Source: Streptomyces tailanensis
GTDB lineage: Bacteria; Actinomycetota; Actinomycetes; Streptomycetales; Streptomycetaceae
Direction: 5' to 3'
Assembly: GCF_008386495.1 (NCBI RefSeq)
Contig: NZ_VTHJ01000052.1
Location: 37,639-72,085 of the forward strand
Length of the DNA: 34,447 bases
Below the pieces are notes generated by a model that saw nothing but the letters and a program-made list of their open reading frames with translations, ran no database searches and was not told where the DNA came from. Positions within the stretch are counted from its first letter, which is position 1, and each line of letters opens with the position of its first letter. Shown here piece after piece: positions 1 to 7,500 of the stretch. The position numbers and the translations under genes are program-made.

Positions 1-1
1 C

Positions 2-808
2 TCCCAGACGGTGCGCGGCGCGATCGTCACCCACGTCCGCCACACCGCCGCCGCCCACGGCATCGCCGCCGTCATCGTGCCACCACGCGGGACGTCGAAG
101 TACTGCCCGCACTGCCTGACCGCCATCCGCCACCACAAGGCACCCAACAATCGGGCGGCGGGCTGGGCATGGGCGACCTGCCCCAACGAAGCGTGCGGGT
201 ACAGCACCGGCCGGGACAGCGCCGCCTGGCAGCGCATCGGCGCCCGCGGCTTCACCCACCAGAACAAAACGTGCCTCGACCGCGCCAGCGGAACCTTCGT
301 GATCCGCACGGTGGTTGAGGCCCTGGACCAGGCAAGCCAGGTCCAGCACCAGACCCGGGACCGCACCAAGAGCCATCGCACGAACAGACGCCCTGCGCCC
401 GGAAAGCGGCGCAGGGTCCCCGCCCCACCCGGCCCAGCGCCGGGTGGCAAGCGTCCGGCGGGGCGGACCCCCACGCACCCGACCCACCGCAGCCGGCGGT
501 GGTCACGGCAGCAGGGACCGACAACGACCGGCACCCCCGACCGGCCACACCGGCCGGACGGGGCCAGACTCGGGGCAGGCTTCCACCGCCACGCCCACAC
601 CACCACCACCATCCCAGGATGGCAACGGCCGAGTCACCCTACAGATCGGTCCCGAACACCAGGGATCACCCAGGAAACCCAAGCCGATCAGAGACGCTGG
701 AGAGCAGGCCGTCGAGTGGGGCCGGGACGCGGTCGGGGTCGAGGGCCTCGACGAGGACGCGGCCGTAGCGGATCTTGCGCCCCTTCTTCGTTCCGAGGAA
801 GCGCTTGA
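2..808 (+). CDS. tnpB: TnpB-like transposon-associated nuclease, C-terminal part (5' end outside window)
   Basis: The frame is already open at the left edge, so only the C-terminal part is present. It shows a zinc ribbon (CPHC near residue 34, then TCPNEAC) followed at once by GRDSAAW, the last RuvC acidic motif of TnpB/Fanzor nucleases of IS200/IS605-type elements. These are RNA-guided DNA endonucleases that help the element persist. A long basic, Pro/Arg-rich tail follows; from memory, streptomycete TnpB proteins often carry such tails. The conserved part seems to end around 650-690. After that the frame runs antisense into the end of the TOPRIM gene (143-bp overlap), which suggests the native stop was lost or that the last 40 residues are run-on. 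No transposase TnpA is visible. The family call is firm; the exact 3' end is uncertain. Confidence 0.8.
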   Translation, partial: SQTVRGAIVTHVRHTAAAHGIAAVIVPPRGTSKYCPHCLTAIRHHKAPNNRAAGWAWATCPNEACGYSTGRDSAAWQRIGARGFTHQNKTCLDRASGTFVIRTVVEALDQASQVQHQTRDRTKSHRTNRRPAPGKRRRVPAPPGPAPGGKRPAGRTPTHPTHRSRRWSRQQGPTTTGTPDRPHRPDGARLGAGFHRHAHTTTTIPGWQRPSHPTDRSRTPGITQETQADQRRWRAGRRVGPGRGRGRGPRRGRGRSGSCAPSSFRGSA

Positions 809-1307
809 ACTGCTGCTGTGGGGTGCGGCCCTGCTGTGCGGGCTGACGCAGGAAGGTCTGGAGGGCGCGCTGTTCGCCTTCCGCTCGGACGAGTTCCTCC
901 ACCCGTGTCACGCCCAGCGCGCGGATGAGCTCGTCCTCCAGGTCCGCCGCGCAGACGAAGAAGCCTTGCTGTGCCGCACCGGCCCGCTCGAAGCCGCGGG
1001 CGTAGTAGGGCCGCTCCGCCTCGTCGCACAGTCCCGTGAGGCGGAGGCCCAGGCCGGGTGAACCGAGAAGTCGGGCGTAGCGCCCGACACTCATCGCACC
1101 GCCGATCGACAGGACGCAGACCCCTTCGGCCGCCAGGTCCCGCCCGCGGCTCTCCGCCAGCGCGCGAACCGCCGCGACGTCGCTCAGCCCTTCGAGCAGA
1201 ACGGCCGCCCGGACGTGCAGCCGCGCGGCCAGCTCGTGCGCGGGGTCGCCGGAACCACCCGCCGCCCACGCGGTGACCGCGTCCCGGAACGCCCCCATGT
1301 CAGCCAT
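666..1307 (-). CDS. TOPRIM-only protein, OLD-nuclease-like
   Basis: A 213-residue protein whose core reads VLLEGLSD (Glu39, Asp43) and later LTGLCDEAE (Asp95, Glu98). This is the metal-binding layout of a TOPRIM fold as in the nuclease half of OLD-family proteins, primases and topoisomerases. The ABC-type ATPase half of a true OLD protein is absent, and no ATPase gene lies beside it. Free-standing TOPRIM proteins of this size are, as far as I recall, common in streptomycetes under names such as ATP-dependent endonuclease; their role is not established. The start was taken at ATG 1307; an in-frame ATG at 1298 also fits and neither has a good ribosome binding site. The 3' end is overlapped convergently by the TnpB frame. 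A nucleic-acid phosphotransfer or nuclease role is inferred. Confidence 0.72.
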   Translation of the reverse strand: MADMGAFRDAVTAWAAGGSGDPAHELAARLHVRAAVLLEGLSDVAAVRALAESRGRDLAAEGVCVLSIGGAMSVGRYARLLGSPGLGLRLTGLCDEAERPYYARGFERAGAAQQGFFVCAADLEDELIRALGVTRVEELVRAEGEQRALQTFLRQPAQQGRTPQQQFKRFLGTKKGRKIRYGRVLVEALDPDRVPAPLDGLLSSVSDRLGFPG

Positions 1308-1447
1308 GAGACGAGTCTCGGCCCGTTCCAGTCACAACGCGAGGGAATTTCCGCCTGCCCGTCGATGGACAGCAACCAGTCGGGAGCGGGCCCCCGTCGC
1401 GCAATTGGCAGATCAGTCCCGCTCATGACCTCACCGAACCCCGGTGA

Positions 1448-1747
1448 CAGCCGCCCGAGCCGATACAAATCTGCCAATCGCTCCTCGGCTCGACAGCGAC
1501 GACCGCATGCGCCGTGCACCCGCCGCTCAAGTTCGACGAGCGCCAAGCCGACAGGCACCTCAGCGCCGCCGATGACCTCCTGGCGGAGGAGCTCGGCGAC
1601 GACGTCCCCGAATGGGTGAGCTACTTCGGCGCCGCCGCAGGGCGCGGGATCTCGCACCAGCCAGTGGACGAAGAGGCCCGCCCGCTGAGCCGGCCGCAGG
1701 TCAACCGGACCAGTAACACCTTGCTCCTTACCAGAGAGTCCTCATGA
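1448..1747 (+). pseudogene. Possible remnant of a helical-repeat (TPR-type) protein
   Basis: The frame is open from just after a TGA at 1445 and has its first start codon at GTG 1514. The stretch around DDLLAEELGDDVPEWVSYF reads like one alpha-helical repeat of a large streptomycete regulator, while the residues after it look random. No ribosome binding site precedes the GTG. I take it as a decayed fragment rather than a working gene; chance coding is a fair alternative. Confidence 0.25.
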
Positions 1748-1905
1748 CCAGCGTGTTTTGGCAGCCGAGCAACACCTGTGCGAGCCTGCTGCCTCTCATC
1801 TGGTCATCAGAAAGGGCTGATCCTGATGCTTGGCATGGTCGTCTGGGACGTCCGCTCTCGCGCTTCGGCGCAAGGACGGTAGCGACCACCTGCCTCAACG
1901 CACAG

Positions 1906-1924
1906 GCCTGTCCGGTGGACAGGC
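1906..1924. promoter_or_regulatory. Perfect 19-base dyad, possible operator
   Basis: GCCTGTCCGGTGGACAGGC: two 8-base arms around a 3-base centre, ending 69 bases before the methyltransferase start at 1994. Its size and symmetry suit a dimeric repressor. As RNA it would form only a tight 8-bp hairpin with no T tract, so it is not a terminator. The cognate regulator is unknown. Confidence 0.4.
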
Positions 1925-1993
1925 GTCGGTTCAGTCCGCTCCTCGTCGAAGTGCTCTTCGTGCCCCTGCACGTTCGACCACGAGGAGTACGTG

Positions 1994-3130
1994 GTGTCCA
2001 CGATCCACTGGACAGAAGGCCCGACCCACCAGTCCGCACGCTGGCATTCCGAGAACGGCACCCCCCTTCCGCAACGCGTCGTCGTCGCCGACGACCGGAT
2101 GAAGGCCGACGACGCCCACCGCCAGGCGTGCGAAGGAACGGCCTTGCTCTGGCAAGGCGACTTCCACAACGCCCGGCAACTACTACAGGCGATGGGCCGC
2201 TGCATCGATCGCAAACCACCCAGGCTCAACACACCCCCGAGCGAGTCCTTCCACCTGCATCGACGTGCCAGCAGCCACCGCGCCCGCGTCCTCGGCAAGC
2301 TCTTGGTGCTGCTGGACGCCGACCACACCCTGGCCTTGCGCCGGGCTCCCGACGTGCGCCAAGCGTGTCGGGAAACCTACGGCCCGCCCGACGGGCCCAT
2401 GGTGGTCTCCCTCAGGGAACTGCTGGGAGTGATCGGGGCGCACCAGTGGCGCGTGAAAGGGGTCGATGTGCCGGCGCTCGGCACCCGCGTCCACCCCCAC
2501 TACGGCGTGTTCGCACCCGTCAGAGGCGAGTACGTCGACCTGGTCGCCCGCACGCCGCTGCCACCGGTGACCCGACACAGCCCGGCCACCACTACAGCAT
2601 TCGATCTCGGCACGGGAACCGGCGTCCTCGCCGCCGTCCTGGCCCGTCGAGGATTCAACCGCGTCGTGGCCACCGACATCAGCCCACGTGCCCTGGCCTG
2701 CGCCCAGGAGAACATCCACCGGCTTGCACTGGCTGACTGCATCGACGTGGCAGGCCCCTGTCTGTTCCCGGAAGGACGCGCCGACCTCATCGTGTGCAAC
2801 CCGCCCTGGCTCCCCGCCCGTCCGACCAGCCCCATCGAGCAAGGCGTCTACGACGCGGACAGCAACATGCTCCGAGGCTTCCTCGCCGGGCTGTCCGCCC
2901 ACCTCCGACCAGGCGGCGAGGGCTGGCTCATCCTGTCGGACCTGGCAGAGCACCTCGGCCTCAGGACACGGCCGCAGCTGCTCGCCGCCATCCAGGCAGC
3001 ACACCTCCGGGTCGCGGACAAGATCGACACCAAGCCCCGGCACTCGCGGTCCAAGAACACCGCCGACCCACTCCACGACGCACGAAGTGCCGAGACGACG
3101 TCCCTCTGGCGTCTGATCGCAGCAGCATGA
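1994..3130 (+). CDS. Class I SAM-dependent methyltransferase, PrmC/HemK-like core
   Basis: The C-terminal half is a Rossmann methyltransferase: AFDLGTGTGVLAAVLARRG is motif I, which binds S-adenosylmethionine; ATDISP follows as the acidic strand-2 end; VCNPPW is the (N/D)PPY/W motif IV found in enzymes that methylate amide or ring nitrogens (PrmC, RsmC, adenine methylases). The N-terminal ~190 residues are a separate domain with HPHYGVFAPVRGEYVDL just before the catalytic core, an arrangement I recall in a streptomycete family of about 380 residues. The substrate is unknown; protein glutamine or RNA/DNA base are the options. I chose GTG 1994 because GAGGAG at 1982-1987 stands six bases ahead; GTG 1991 would be only three away. 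A 10-bp hairpin lies 54 bases after the stop. Confidence 0.85.
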   Translation: MSTIHWTEGPTHQSARWHSENGTPLPQRVVVADDRMKADDAHRQACEGTALLWQGDFHNARQLLQAMGRCIDRKPPRLNTPPSESFHLHRRASSHRARVLGKLLVLLDADHTLALRRAPDVRQACRETYGPPDGPMVVSLRELLGVIGAHQWRVKGVDVPALGTRVHPHYGVFAPVRGEYVDLVARTPLPPVTRHSPATTTAFDLGTGTGVLAAVLARRGFNRVVATDISPRALACAQENIHRLALADCIDVAGPCLFPEGRADLIVCNPPWLPARPTSPIEQGVYDADSNMLRGFLAGLSAHLRPGGEGWLILSDLAEHLGLRTRPQLLAAIQAAHLRVADKIDTKPRHSRSKNTADPLHDARSAETTSLWRLIAAA

Positions 3131-3477
3131 CCGACACACCGATTACGTAAAGCACCTCGCTCCCAGTTCGTCAGGAGAGTGCATCCCGTGGGCCACGCCG
3201 CGGCCCACGGGCTACACCATCGCACTCTGTTCGCCGCCATGATGCCGACGCATTCTTCGAGCGCGGCGTGCAAGGACGGTACGAAGGCCGCGAGTTCAGT
3301 GTCGGACGCCTTGCCCGCTTCCAGTACGGCACCCACGACCATCACCAGGACGGCGGCGGCCTTCAGGGCGTGTACGTCGGCCGGTTCCTCAAGGAGACCA
3401 CCGGGCCGCGTGACCGCGAACGCCTCCTTGCCTGTGGCCGGGTCGATGCCGAGACCGCGGAGAGGTGACGGGCTCAT
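2848..3477 (-). CDS. Small unknown protein with run-on C-terminus
   Basis: The start is ATG 3477, preceded by GGGAGG with seven bases spacing, and overlapping the stop of the upstream small gene (ATGA). The first ~85 residues look genuine: a polar N-terminus (MSPSPLRGLGIDPATG) then hydrophobic helices (AAVLVMVVGAVLEAG, AAFVPSLHAALEECVGIM). From about 3210 on the frame passes through a perfect hairpin and then lies antisense to the last 283 bases of the methyltransferase gene, where its composition is that of a shadow frame. The native gene probably ended near 3200, and the present tail arose by frameshift or rearrangement. I do not recognise a domain. Small proteins of this kind sit next to GntR-type regulators in streptomycetes, as here. 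Confidence 0.5.
   Translation of the reverse strand: MSPSPLRGLGIDPATGKEAFAVTRPGGLLEEPADVHALKAAAVLVMVVGAVLEAGKASDTELAAFVPSLHAALEECVGIMAANRVRWCSPWAAAWPTGCTLLTNWERGALRNRCVGHAAAIRRQRDVVSALRASWSGSAVFLDRECRGLVSILSATRRCAAWMAASSCGRVLRPRCSARSDRMSQPSPPGRRWADSPARKPRSMLLSAS
3185..3211. terminator. 10-bp hairpin downstream of the methyltransferase gene
   Basis: CCCGTGGGCC and GGCCCACGGG pair perfectly around a 7-base loop, 54 bases after the methyltransferase stop. There is no T run, as is usual for GC-rich terminators in actinobacteria. It faces both the methyltransferase and the minus-strand pair, so it could work in both directions. The minus-strand frame reads through it, which supports that frame's tail being non-native. 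Confidence 0.55.
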
Positions 3478-3758
3478 ACGGCGACCTCCCACGGGCAGTG
3501 GTCCTGCCCCAGGGCCGCCGCGCGCCGCCGATCACGTTCGTCAAGCTCGCGTTCCCATACGACGACGTACGGGCGGACCAGGGGCATGCCATCGGCGGTG
3601 ATGACGTCGAGGGGTGGACGCGGGGGTGCGGGCGGATAGGTGGGGGCGGGTGGGCAAGGGTAGGGGGCGGTGGGGGTGTGACGGCGCGGTGCGCTCCGCG
3701 AGGAGGCAGGAAGAGGCTCAGGATCGCCGCCAGTGGGCTGCGCATAGGTCGACTCCAC
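3474..3758 (-). CDS. Small unknown protein, Pro-rich N-terminus and conserved tail
   Basis: A 94-residue protein. The N-terminal half is low-complexity (Ser/Pro/Thr/Tyr), encoded opposite a run of G tracts. The C-terminal half is the part that looks conserved: LDVITADGMPLVRPYVVVWE, then a charged helix (RELDERDRRRAAALGQ). From memory, streptomycetes have a family of ~80-residue proteins with the PLVRPYV segment followed by an Arg-rich helix; function unknown. The start GTG 3758 is the first available and has no good ribosome binding site. It overlaps the next gene by the ATGA pattern, so the two are translationally coupled. The pair is divergent from the two GntR-type regulators at 3913-4461, which may control it. 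Confidence 0.55.
   Translation of the reverse strand: MESTYAQPTGGDPEPLPASSRSAPRRHTPTAPYPCPPAPTYPPAPPRPPLDVITADGMPLVRPYVVVWERELDERDRRRAAALGQDHCPWEVAV
3642..3676 (+). other. G-tract cluster, potential G-quadruplex
   Basis: Within 35 bases the plus strand has G runs of 5, 3, 3, 3, 5 and 5, with loops of 1 to 3 bases (one loop counts a GG pair). This satisfies the usual G-quadruplex pattern. It lies in the template strand of the small minus-strand gene, where it encodes its Pro-rich half, so it may simply reflect proline codons. Confidence 0.4.
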
Positions 3759-3771
3759 TTCAGTCGGCTCA

Positions 3772-3807
3772 GCCCCGGCGGGAAGCTCTCACCCTTCCCG
3801 CCGGGGC
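3772..3807 (+). terminator. 14-bp perfect hairpin followed by CTTGTTT
   Basis: GCCCCGGCGGGAAG pairs with CTTCCCGCCGGGGC around an 8-base loop, and the plus strand continues GTCCTTGTTT. This is the best terminator-like structure in the window. No plus-strand gene ends just before it. It lies between the divergent small gene (start 3758) and the GntR-type genes (3913), so it may insulate the latter from upstream reading or form a leader structure on the other strand. Confidence 0.6.
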
Positions 3808-3845
3808 GTCCTTGTTTCCTCCCGGACTCTACTCCGATACGGTGG

Positions 3846-3885
3846 TTGTAGGTAGTAGTTGGTAGTAGTAGTAAGTAATGCGTAG
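3846..3885. promoter_or_regulatory. TAG/GTA-rich repeated tract before the GntR-type genes
   Basis: The bases between the hairpin and the first GntR-type gene consist of repeated GTAG/TAGTAG steps (TTGTAGGTAGTAGTTGG, then TAGTAGTAGTAAG). The tract is AT-richer than anything around it and lies where a promoter and autoregulator site would be expected. A loose -10-like GATACG follows TTGTTT by 18 bases just upstream. Operator function is a guess. Confidence 0.35.
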
Positions 3886-3912
3886 CGGAGGGTGGCGGCC
3901 TACGGTCGAAGG

Positions 3913-4176
3913 GTGGACAAGATCAGCCCCGACTCGCCGCAGTACGTGTATGAACAGCTGGCCGCGATCATCGAACGGAAGATCCGTTCCGGTGAGTACC
4001 CGCCGGGCACCCGCCTGCCGGGGGAACTGACCATGACGCACGACTACAAGGTCGGTCCGGGTACTGTCCGCCGGGCTCTGGACATCCTTCGGGACAGGGG
4101 GTTGGTAGTGACCGTACGCGCCCGGGGGTCGTTCGTAGCCGACCCGCTGCCGCCCTCCCCCGGATCCCCACACTGA
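3913..4176 (+). CDS. GntR-type winged-helix regulator, DNA-binding domain only
   Basis: About 87 residues forming a single GntR winged helix: YVYEQLAAIIERKIRSGEY is helix 1, then PPGTRLPGELTM, the recognition region GPGTVRRALDILRDRGLV and the wing VTVRARGSFVA. There is no ligand-binding FCD, UTRA or aminotransferase domain, so it resembles the shortest GntR proteins (YtrA-like size or smaller). It probably binds DNA as a dimer, by itself or with a partner. The start is uncertain: GTG 3913 gives the N-terminus usual for the family (MDKISPDSP), while GTG 3892 lies right behind GGAGG with no spacing. The next regulator starts three bases after its stop, so the two form one transcription unit. 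Confidence 0.8.
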   Translation: MDKISPDSPQYVYEQLAAIIERKIRSGEYPPGTRLPGELTMTHDYKVGPGTVRRALDILRDRGLVVTVRARGSFVADPLPPSPGSPH

Positions 4177-4179
4177 ACC

Positions 4180-4461
4180 ATGAACCCTGACGCTGAGATC
4201 GACCACGGCGCGCCCCTGACCCCGTACCGGCAACTCGCCGAGATCCTCCGCGCGCAGATCCGGCGCGGCGACTGCCCACCAGGGCGGATGCTGCCGAGTG
4301 AAGCCCAGCTCGTACAGCGGTACGGGATCGCCCGGACGACCATGCGGCGGGCCCTTGGCCTGCTGGCCGAAGAAGGCTGGGTGTATGCCGTACCTCAGCG
4401 GGGGTGGTTCGTCACCGCCCCCCTGCCGCCCTCCCCTGAAACCCCCGCATCCCCCGCGTAG
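4180..4461 (+). CDS. Second GntR-type winged-helix regulator, DNA-binding domain only
   Basis: A 93-residue paralogue of the preceding gene: PYRQLAEILRAQIRRGDCPP (helix 1), RMLPSEAQLVQRYGIART, TMRRALGLLAEEGWVYAV and the wing QRGWFVTA. Like its neighbour it lacks an effector domain, and both proteins end in a short Pro/Ser tail (LPPSP), so a tandem duplication is likely. The recognition helices differ (GIARTTMRRAL against KVGPGTVRRAL), so the two may read different half-sites, perhaps as a heterodimer. ATG 4180 begins three bases after the upstream stop. Targets are not shown; the divergent small genes and the downstream AAA+ gene (82 bases on) are the nearest candidates. Confidence 0.82.
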   Translation: MNPDAEIDHGAPLTPYRQLAEILRAQIRRGDCPPGRMLPSEAQLVQRYGIARTTMRRALGLLAEEGWVYAVPQRGWFVTAPLPPSPETPASPA

Positions 4462-4543
4462 CACCTTCCACGACTCCCGGCCGGCGCCTCCCCGTTGATC
4501 CCGGCCGGTCCCGGCAGATGTTGCGAATCTGTGGATCCGAATA

Positions 4544-7500
4544 GTGCGCCACATTTACATCAGGGTTCTCGTACCCGTGCCAAACTGGGAATGCAGCGGG
4601 TGTGCCGGAAGCGGTTACGGGGGCGCCGTCATTTTGTCGTTGTTTTCGGAAGGGATCTTCACACCGCACGCACTTCTCGACGAACGGTCGATCGATATCC
4701 TCTCAGCGGCAACGCAGCGCTGTTCGGGGACGGTTCGCCCGAGCGACATCCTCCACGCCGCGATCGACTCCGGTGACCAGGGAGTTCTGTCGGTTCTCTC
4801 GCTGACGCTCGCCGAAGGCGCCCAGCCGCGGCATCTGCTGGAAACCATCGCGGTGTACAACCCGGGCAGCCGGGACGGGCAGCATTTCGATTTCGACGGA
4901 CGGCGTGAGCGCTTCGCGGCGGAGACGCTGGCCGCACTCGACCGCTTCGCGGCGGAGTTCGCCGAGGACCGGGACCGGCTGCGCCCGGTCTGCCTCGAAC
5001 TCCTCGTCGCCTGTGTCCTGGAGCAACCCGACCCCGGTGACCGGCAGTTCCTGCGGATCCTCGACGCGACGGCCGCCGCGCGGGCGTTGCGCGACCAGGT
5101 GCGCGTCAGCGTCGAACCGCCGCCCCCGCTGCTGGACGACACCGGGCGGCTGCGCTCCGAGGAGTTCTCGGCGGACGCCTGGGCGGTGCTGGAGCAAGCG
5201 GCGGAGCGAGCGGGCGAGTTGGGGTACGACCGGCTGCTGCCACCGCATTGCTTCCTCGCCCTGCTCGGCGAGACGGAAGGGCTGACCGAGCGGCTCGTCC
5301 GGCTGCAGATCCCGCCGCAGCTGGGCCTGGCGAAGGTCGCGGAGATGCTGAGCGGCGCCTTCCGGTTGTCCCAGCACGGCAAGGACGCGCCGCCGCTGCA
5401 TCGGGACGGGCTGGGCGAGCCGCTGCTCGCCATGCTGGCGCAGGCCCAGCGGGCCGCCGCGGTCTGGGGCGCCGAGCAGGTCGACACCCCGCATCTGCTC
5501 GACGCGCTGCTGGAGGATCCGCCGCCGAGGCTGGCGTCGGTGTTCCAGACGGATCCGTTACGCGTGGACCTCGCCCGGATGCGTGAACTGCTCGCCCAGT
5601 CCGTTCGGGAGGCGCGTACGGCGGGACCGCGCGAGGTCGCCTTCCGGTTAGCGGCCGGCTCGCCGCCCGCCGAGGACCTCACCTGGGTCGCGCGGACCCA
5701 GGGCATTCCGCCCGCCCGGCATCTGGAGCGGTACTTCGACGCGCTGGGCCGGGCCCTGCACCGTACGACCGACAACCATGTGCTGATCACCGGGCCCGCC
5801 GGAGTCGGCTCCACCACCCTGCTGCGCGAACTGGCCAGACGGGCGGCGGCCGGGGAACTGCCCTTCCTGCGGCGCAAGCGCCTGCTGCGCGTCGACTGCC
5901 GCGACGTACCCGACACCGAGAGCGGCGCCAAACTCGCCCGCATCATCGCCCATGTCGCCGGGCGCACCGACCTCATCGTCTGCCTCGACGGACTCGGCGC
6001 CCTGCTTCGCGGCCCCGGCGACACCCACCACGTACTCGCCCTGCGCAGCGCGCTCAAGGAACGCCGCATCCACCTCGTCGGCGTGCTGTCCGACCAGGAG
6101 TACGACGACCTGCTGGCCGCCGACCACGTCCTGCGCGAACTCACCACCCGTATCCCCATGACCGAACCCGACCGGAACTCGGCGCGGGACATGGTCCAGC
6201 AGGTGGCGGACGCCCTGGAAGCGGAGTTCGGGGTCGGGATCGACGGCCGGGTCGTCGACCGGGCGGTGGTGATGTCCTCGGACTTCATCCTCAACCAGCG
6301 GCTGCCGCTCGCCGCCGTCAAGGTGCTCCGCCGGGCCTGCGAGGACCTGGACTACCGCCGTACGCAGCACGGCGAGACCGGGGCCGTCGTGACCGGGGCC
6401 GGGTCCGGGTCCGTCGTGACCGGATCCGTCGTGACCACCGAGGACGTGGTGCGGGTCATCGCCGAGGTGTCGGGCGTGCCCGCCGAGCAGATCGCCGGCA
6501 CCGGTGGCGAGCGGATCGACTACGAACAGGCGCTGGGCGGCTCCGTCTTCGGCCAGCGGGACGCGGTCGGGGTGGTCGCGAGCGAGCTGCGCCGCATCAA
6601 GGCGGGCCTGGCCGGGGCGAGCGGCGGGCCCGCGTCGGTGATGCTCTTCGCCGGACTGACCGGGACGGGCAAGACCGAACTGGCGAAGACCGTCGCGAGT
6701 TTCTACTCCTCCTCCAAACGCCTGGTGACCTACCCCATGGCGAACTTCACCGAGGCGCACAGCGTGTCGGGCATCATCGGCTCCCCGCCCGGATACATCG
6801 GCTACGAACGCGGCGGCAAACTCATCAACGAGCTGAACGCGGACCCGTACGGCGTCTTCCTGCTCGACGAGGCGGAGAAGGCCCACTCCGAGGTGTGGCG
6901 GCCCTTCCTCAACCTCTTCGACGAGGGCTGGATCGTCGACCAGCGGGGCGTCAAGGCCCACGGCGACCGGGCGATCTTCATCCTCACCAGCAACGCGGGC
7001 GCGGAGATCATCTCCCGGATGACACGGGAGGGCCGGCCCGAGAAGGAGATCGTCGCCGCGGTGAAGGAGGCGCTGCTTCGGGTCGGGGACCAGTCGCGGG
7101 GCGGGCCTGTCTTCTCGCCCGAGTTCATGGCGCGCATCGACCGGGTGATCGTGTTCCGGCCGCTGGATCTGGACGCGATGGTCGGCATCTGTCTCAAGAC
7201 GGTCGACAAGCAGCGTGCGTGGTGGCTGGAGAAGCGTGAGAAGGAGTTGGTCGTTCCCGAGTCGCTGATCGACTACGTCGCCCGGCGTGGACATCTGGCG
7301 AACGAGAAGTCGGGGGGCAAGGAGGGTGGCCGCGTCATCGGCAAGCTTCTCAAGGAACTGATCGACCAGCCGCTTCTGCTCGAAGGGGAGCGGCGGGAGG
7401 AGGAGTTCCGGCGGTGTGGCCGGATCGAGTGCGTGTTCCACTCCAGCGGGCCCGACGGCCCCTGGACGGAGATCCGCTTCAGGCCGGCCCAGGAGAAGGA

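Larger units (their letters stand above)
1308..1993. other. Spacer between TOPRIM gene and methyltransferase gene
   Basis: About 690 bases without a convincing gene. It holds a short open frame that may be a gene remnant (1448-1747) and a perfect 19-base dyad (1906-1924) that could be an operator. The base composition is more mixed than in the neighbouring genes. I see no RNA gene and no clear promoter hexamers. Confidence 0.5.

Noticed and set aside
1070..1088. Perfect 8-bp hairpin GTCGGGCG-TAG-CGCCCGAC
   Set aside because: It lies within the coding sequence of the TOPRIM gene (residues around GRYARLLG) and is probably a by-product of codons.
6388..6440. Threefold repeat of GTCGTGACC
   Set aside because: It encodes a short Val-Val-Thr-Gly linker between the two AAA+ modules; too short to be more than a flexible joint.
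4615..7441. Two long minus-strand frames (about 570 and 600 codons)
   Set aside because: Antisense to the AAA+ gene; Arg/Ser-rich or Gly/Asp-rich composition and no domain.
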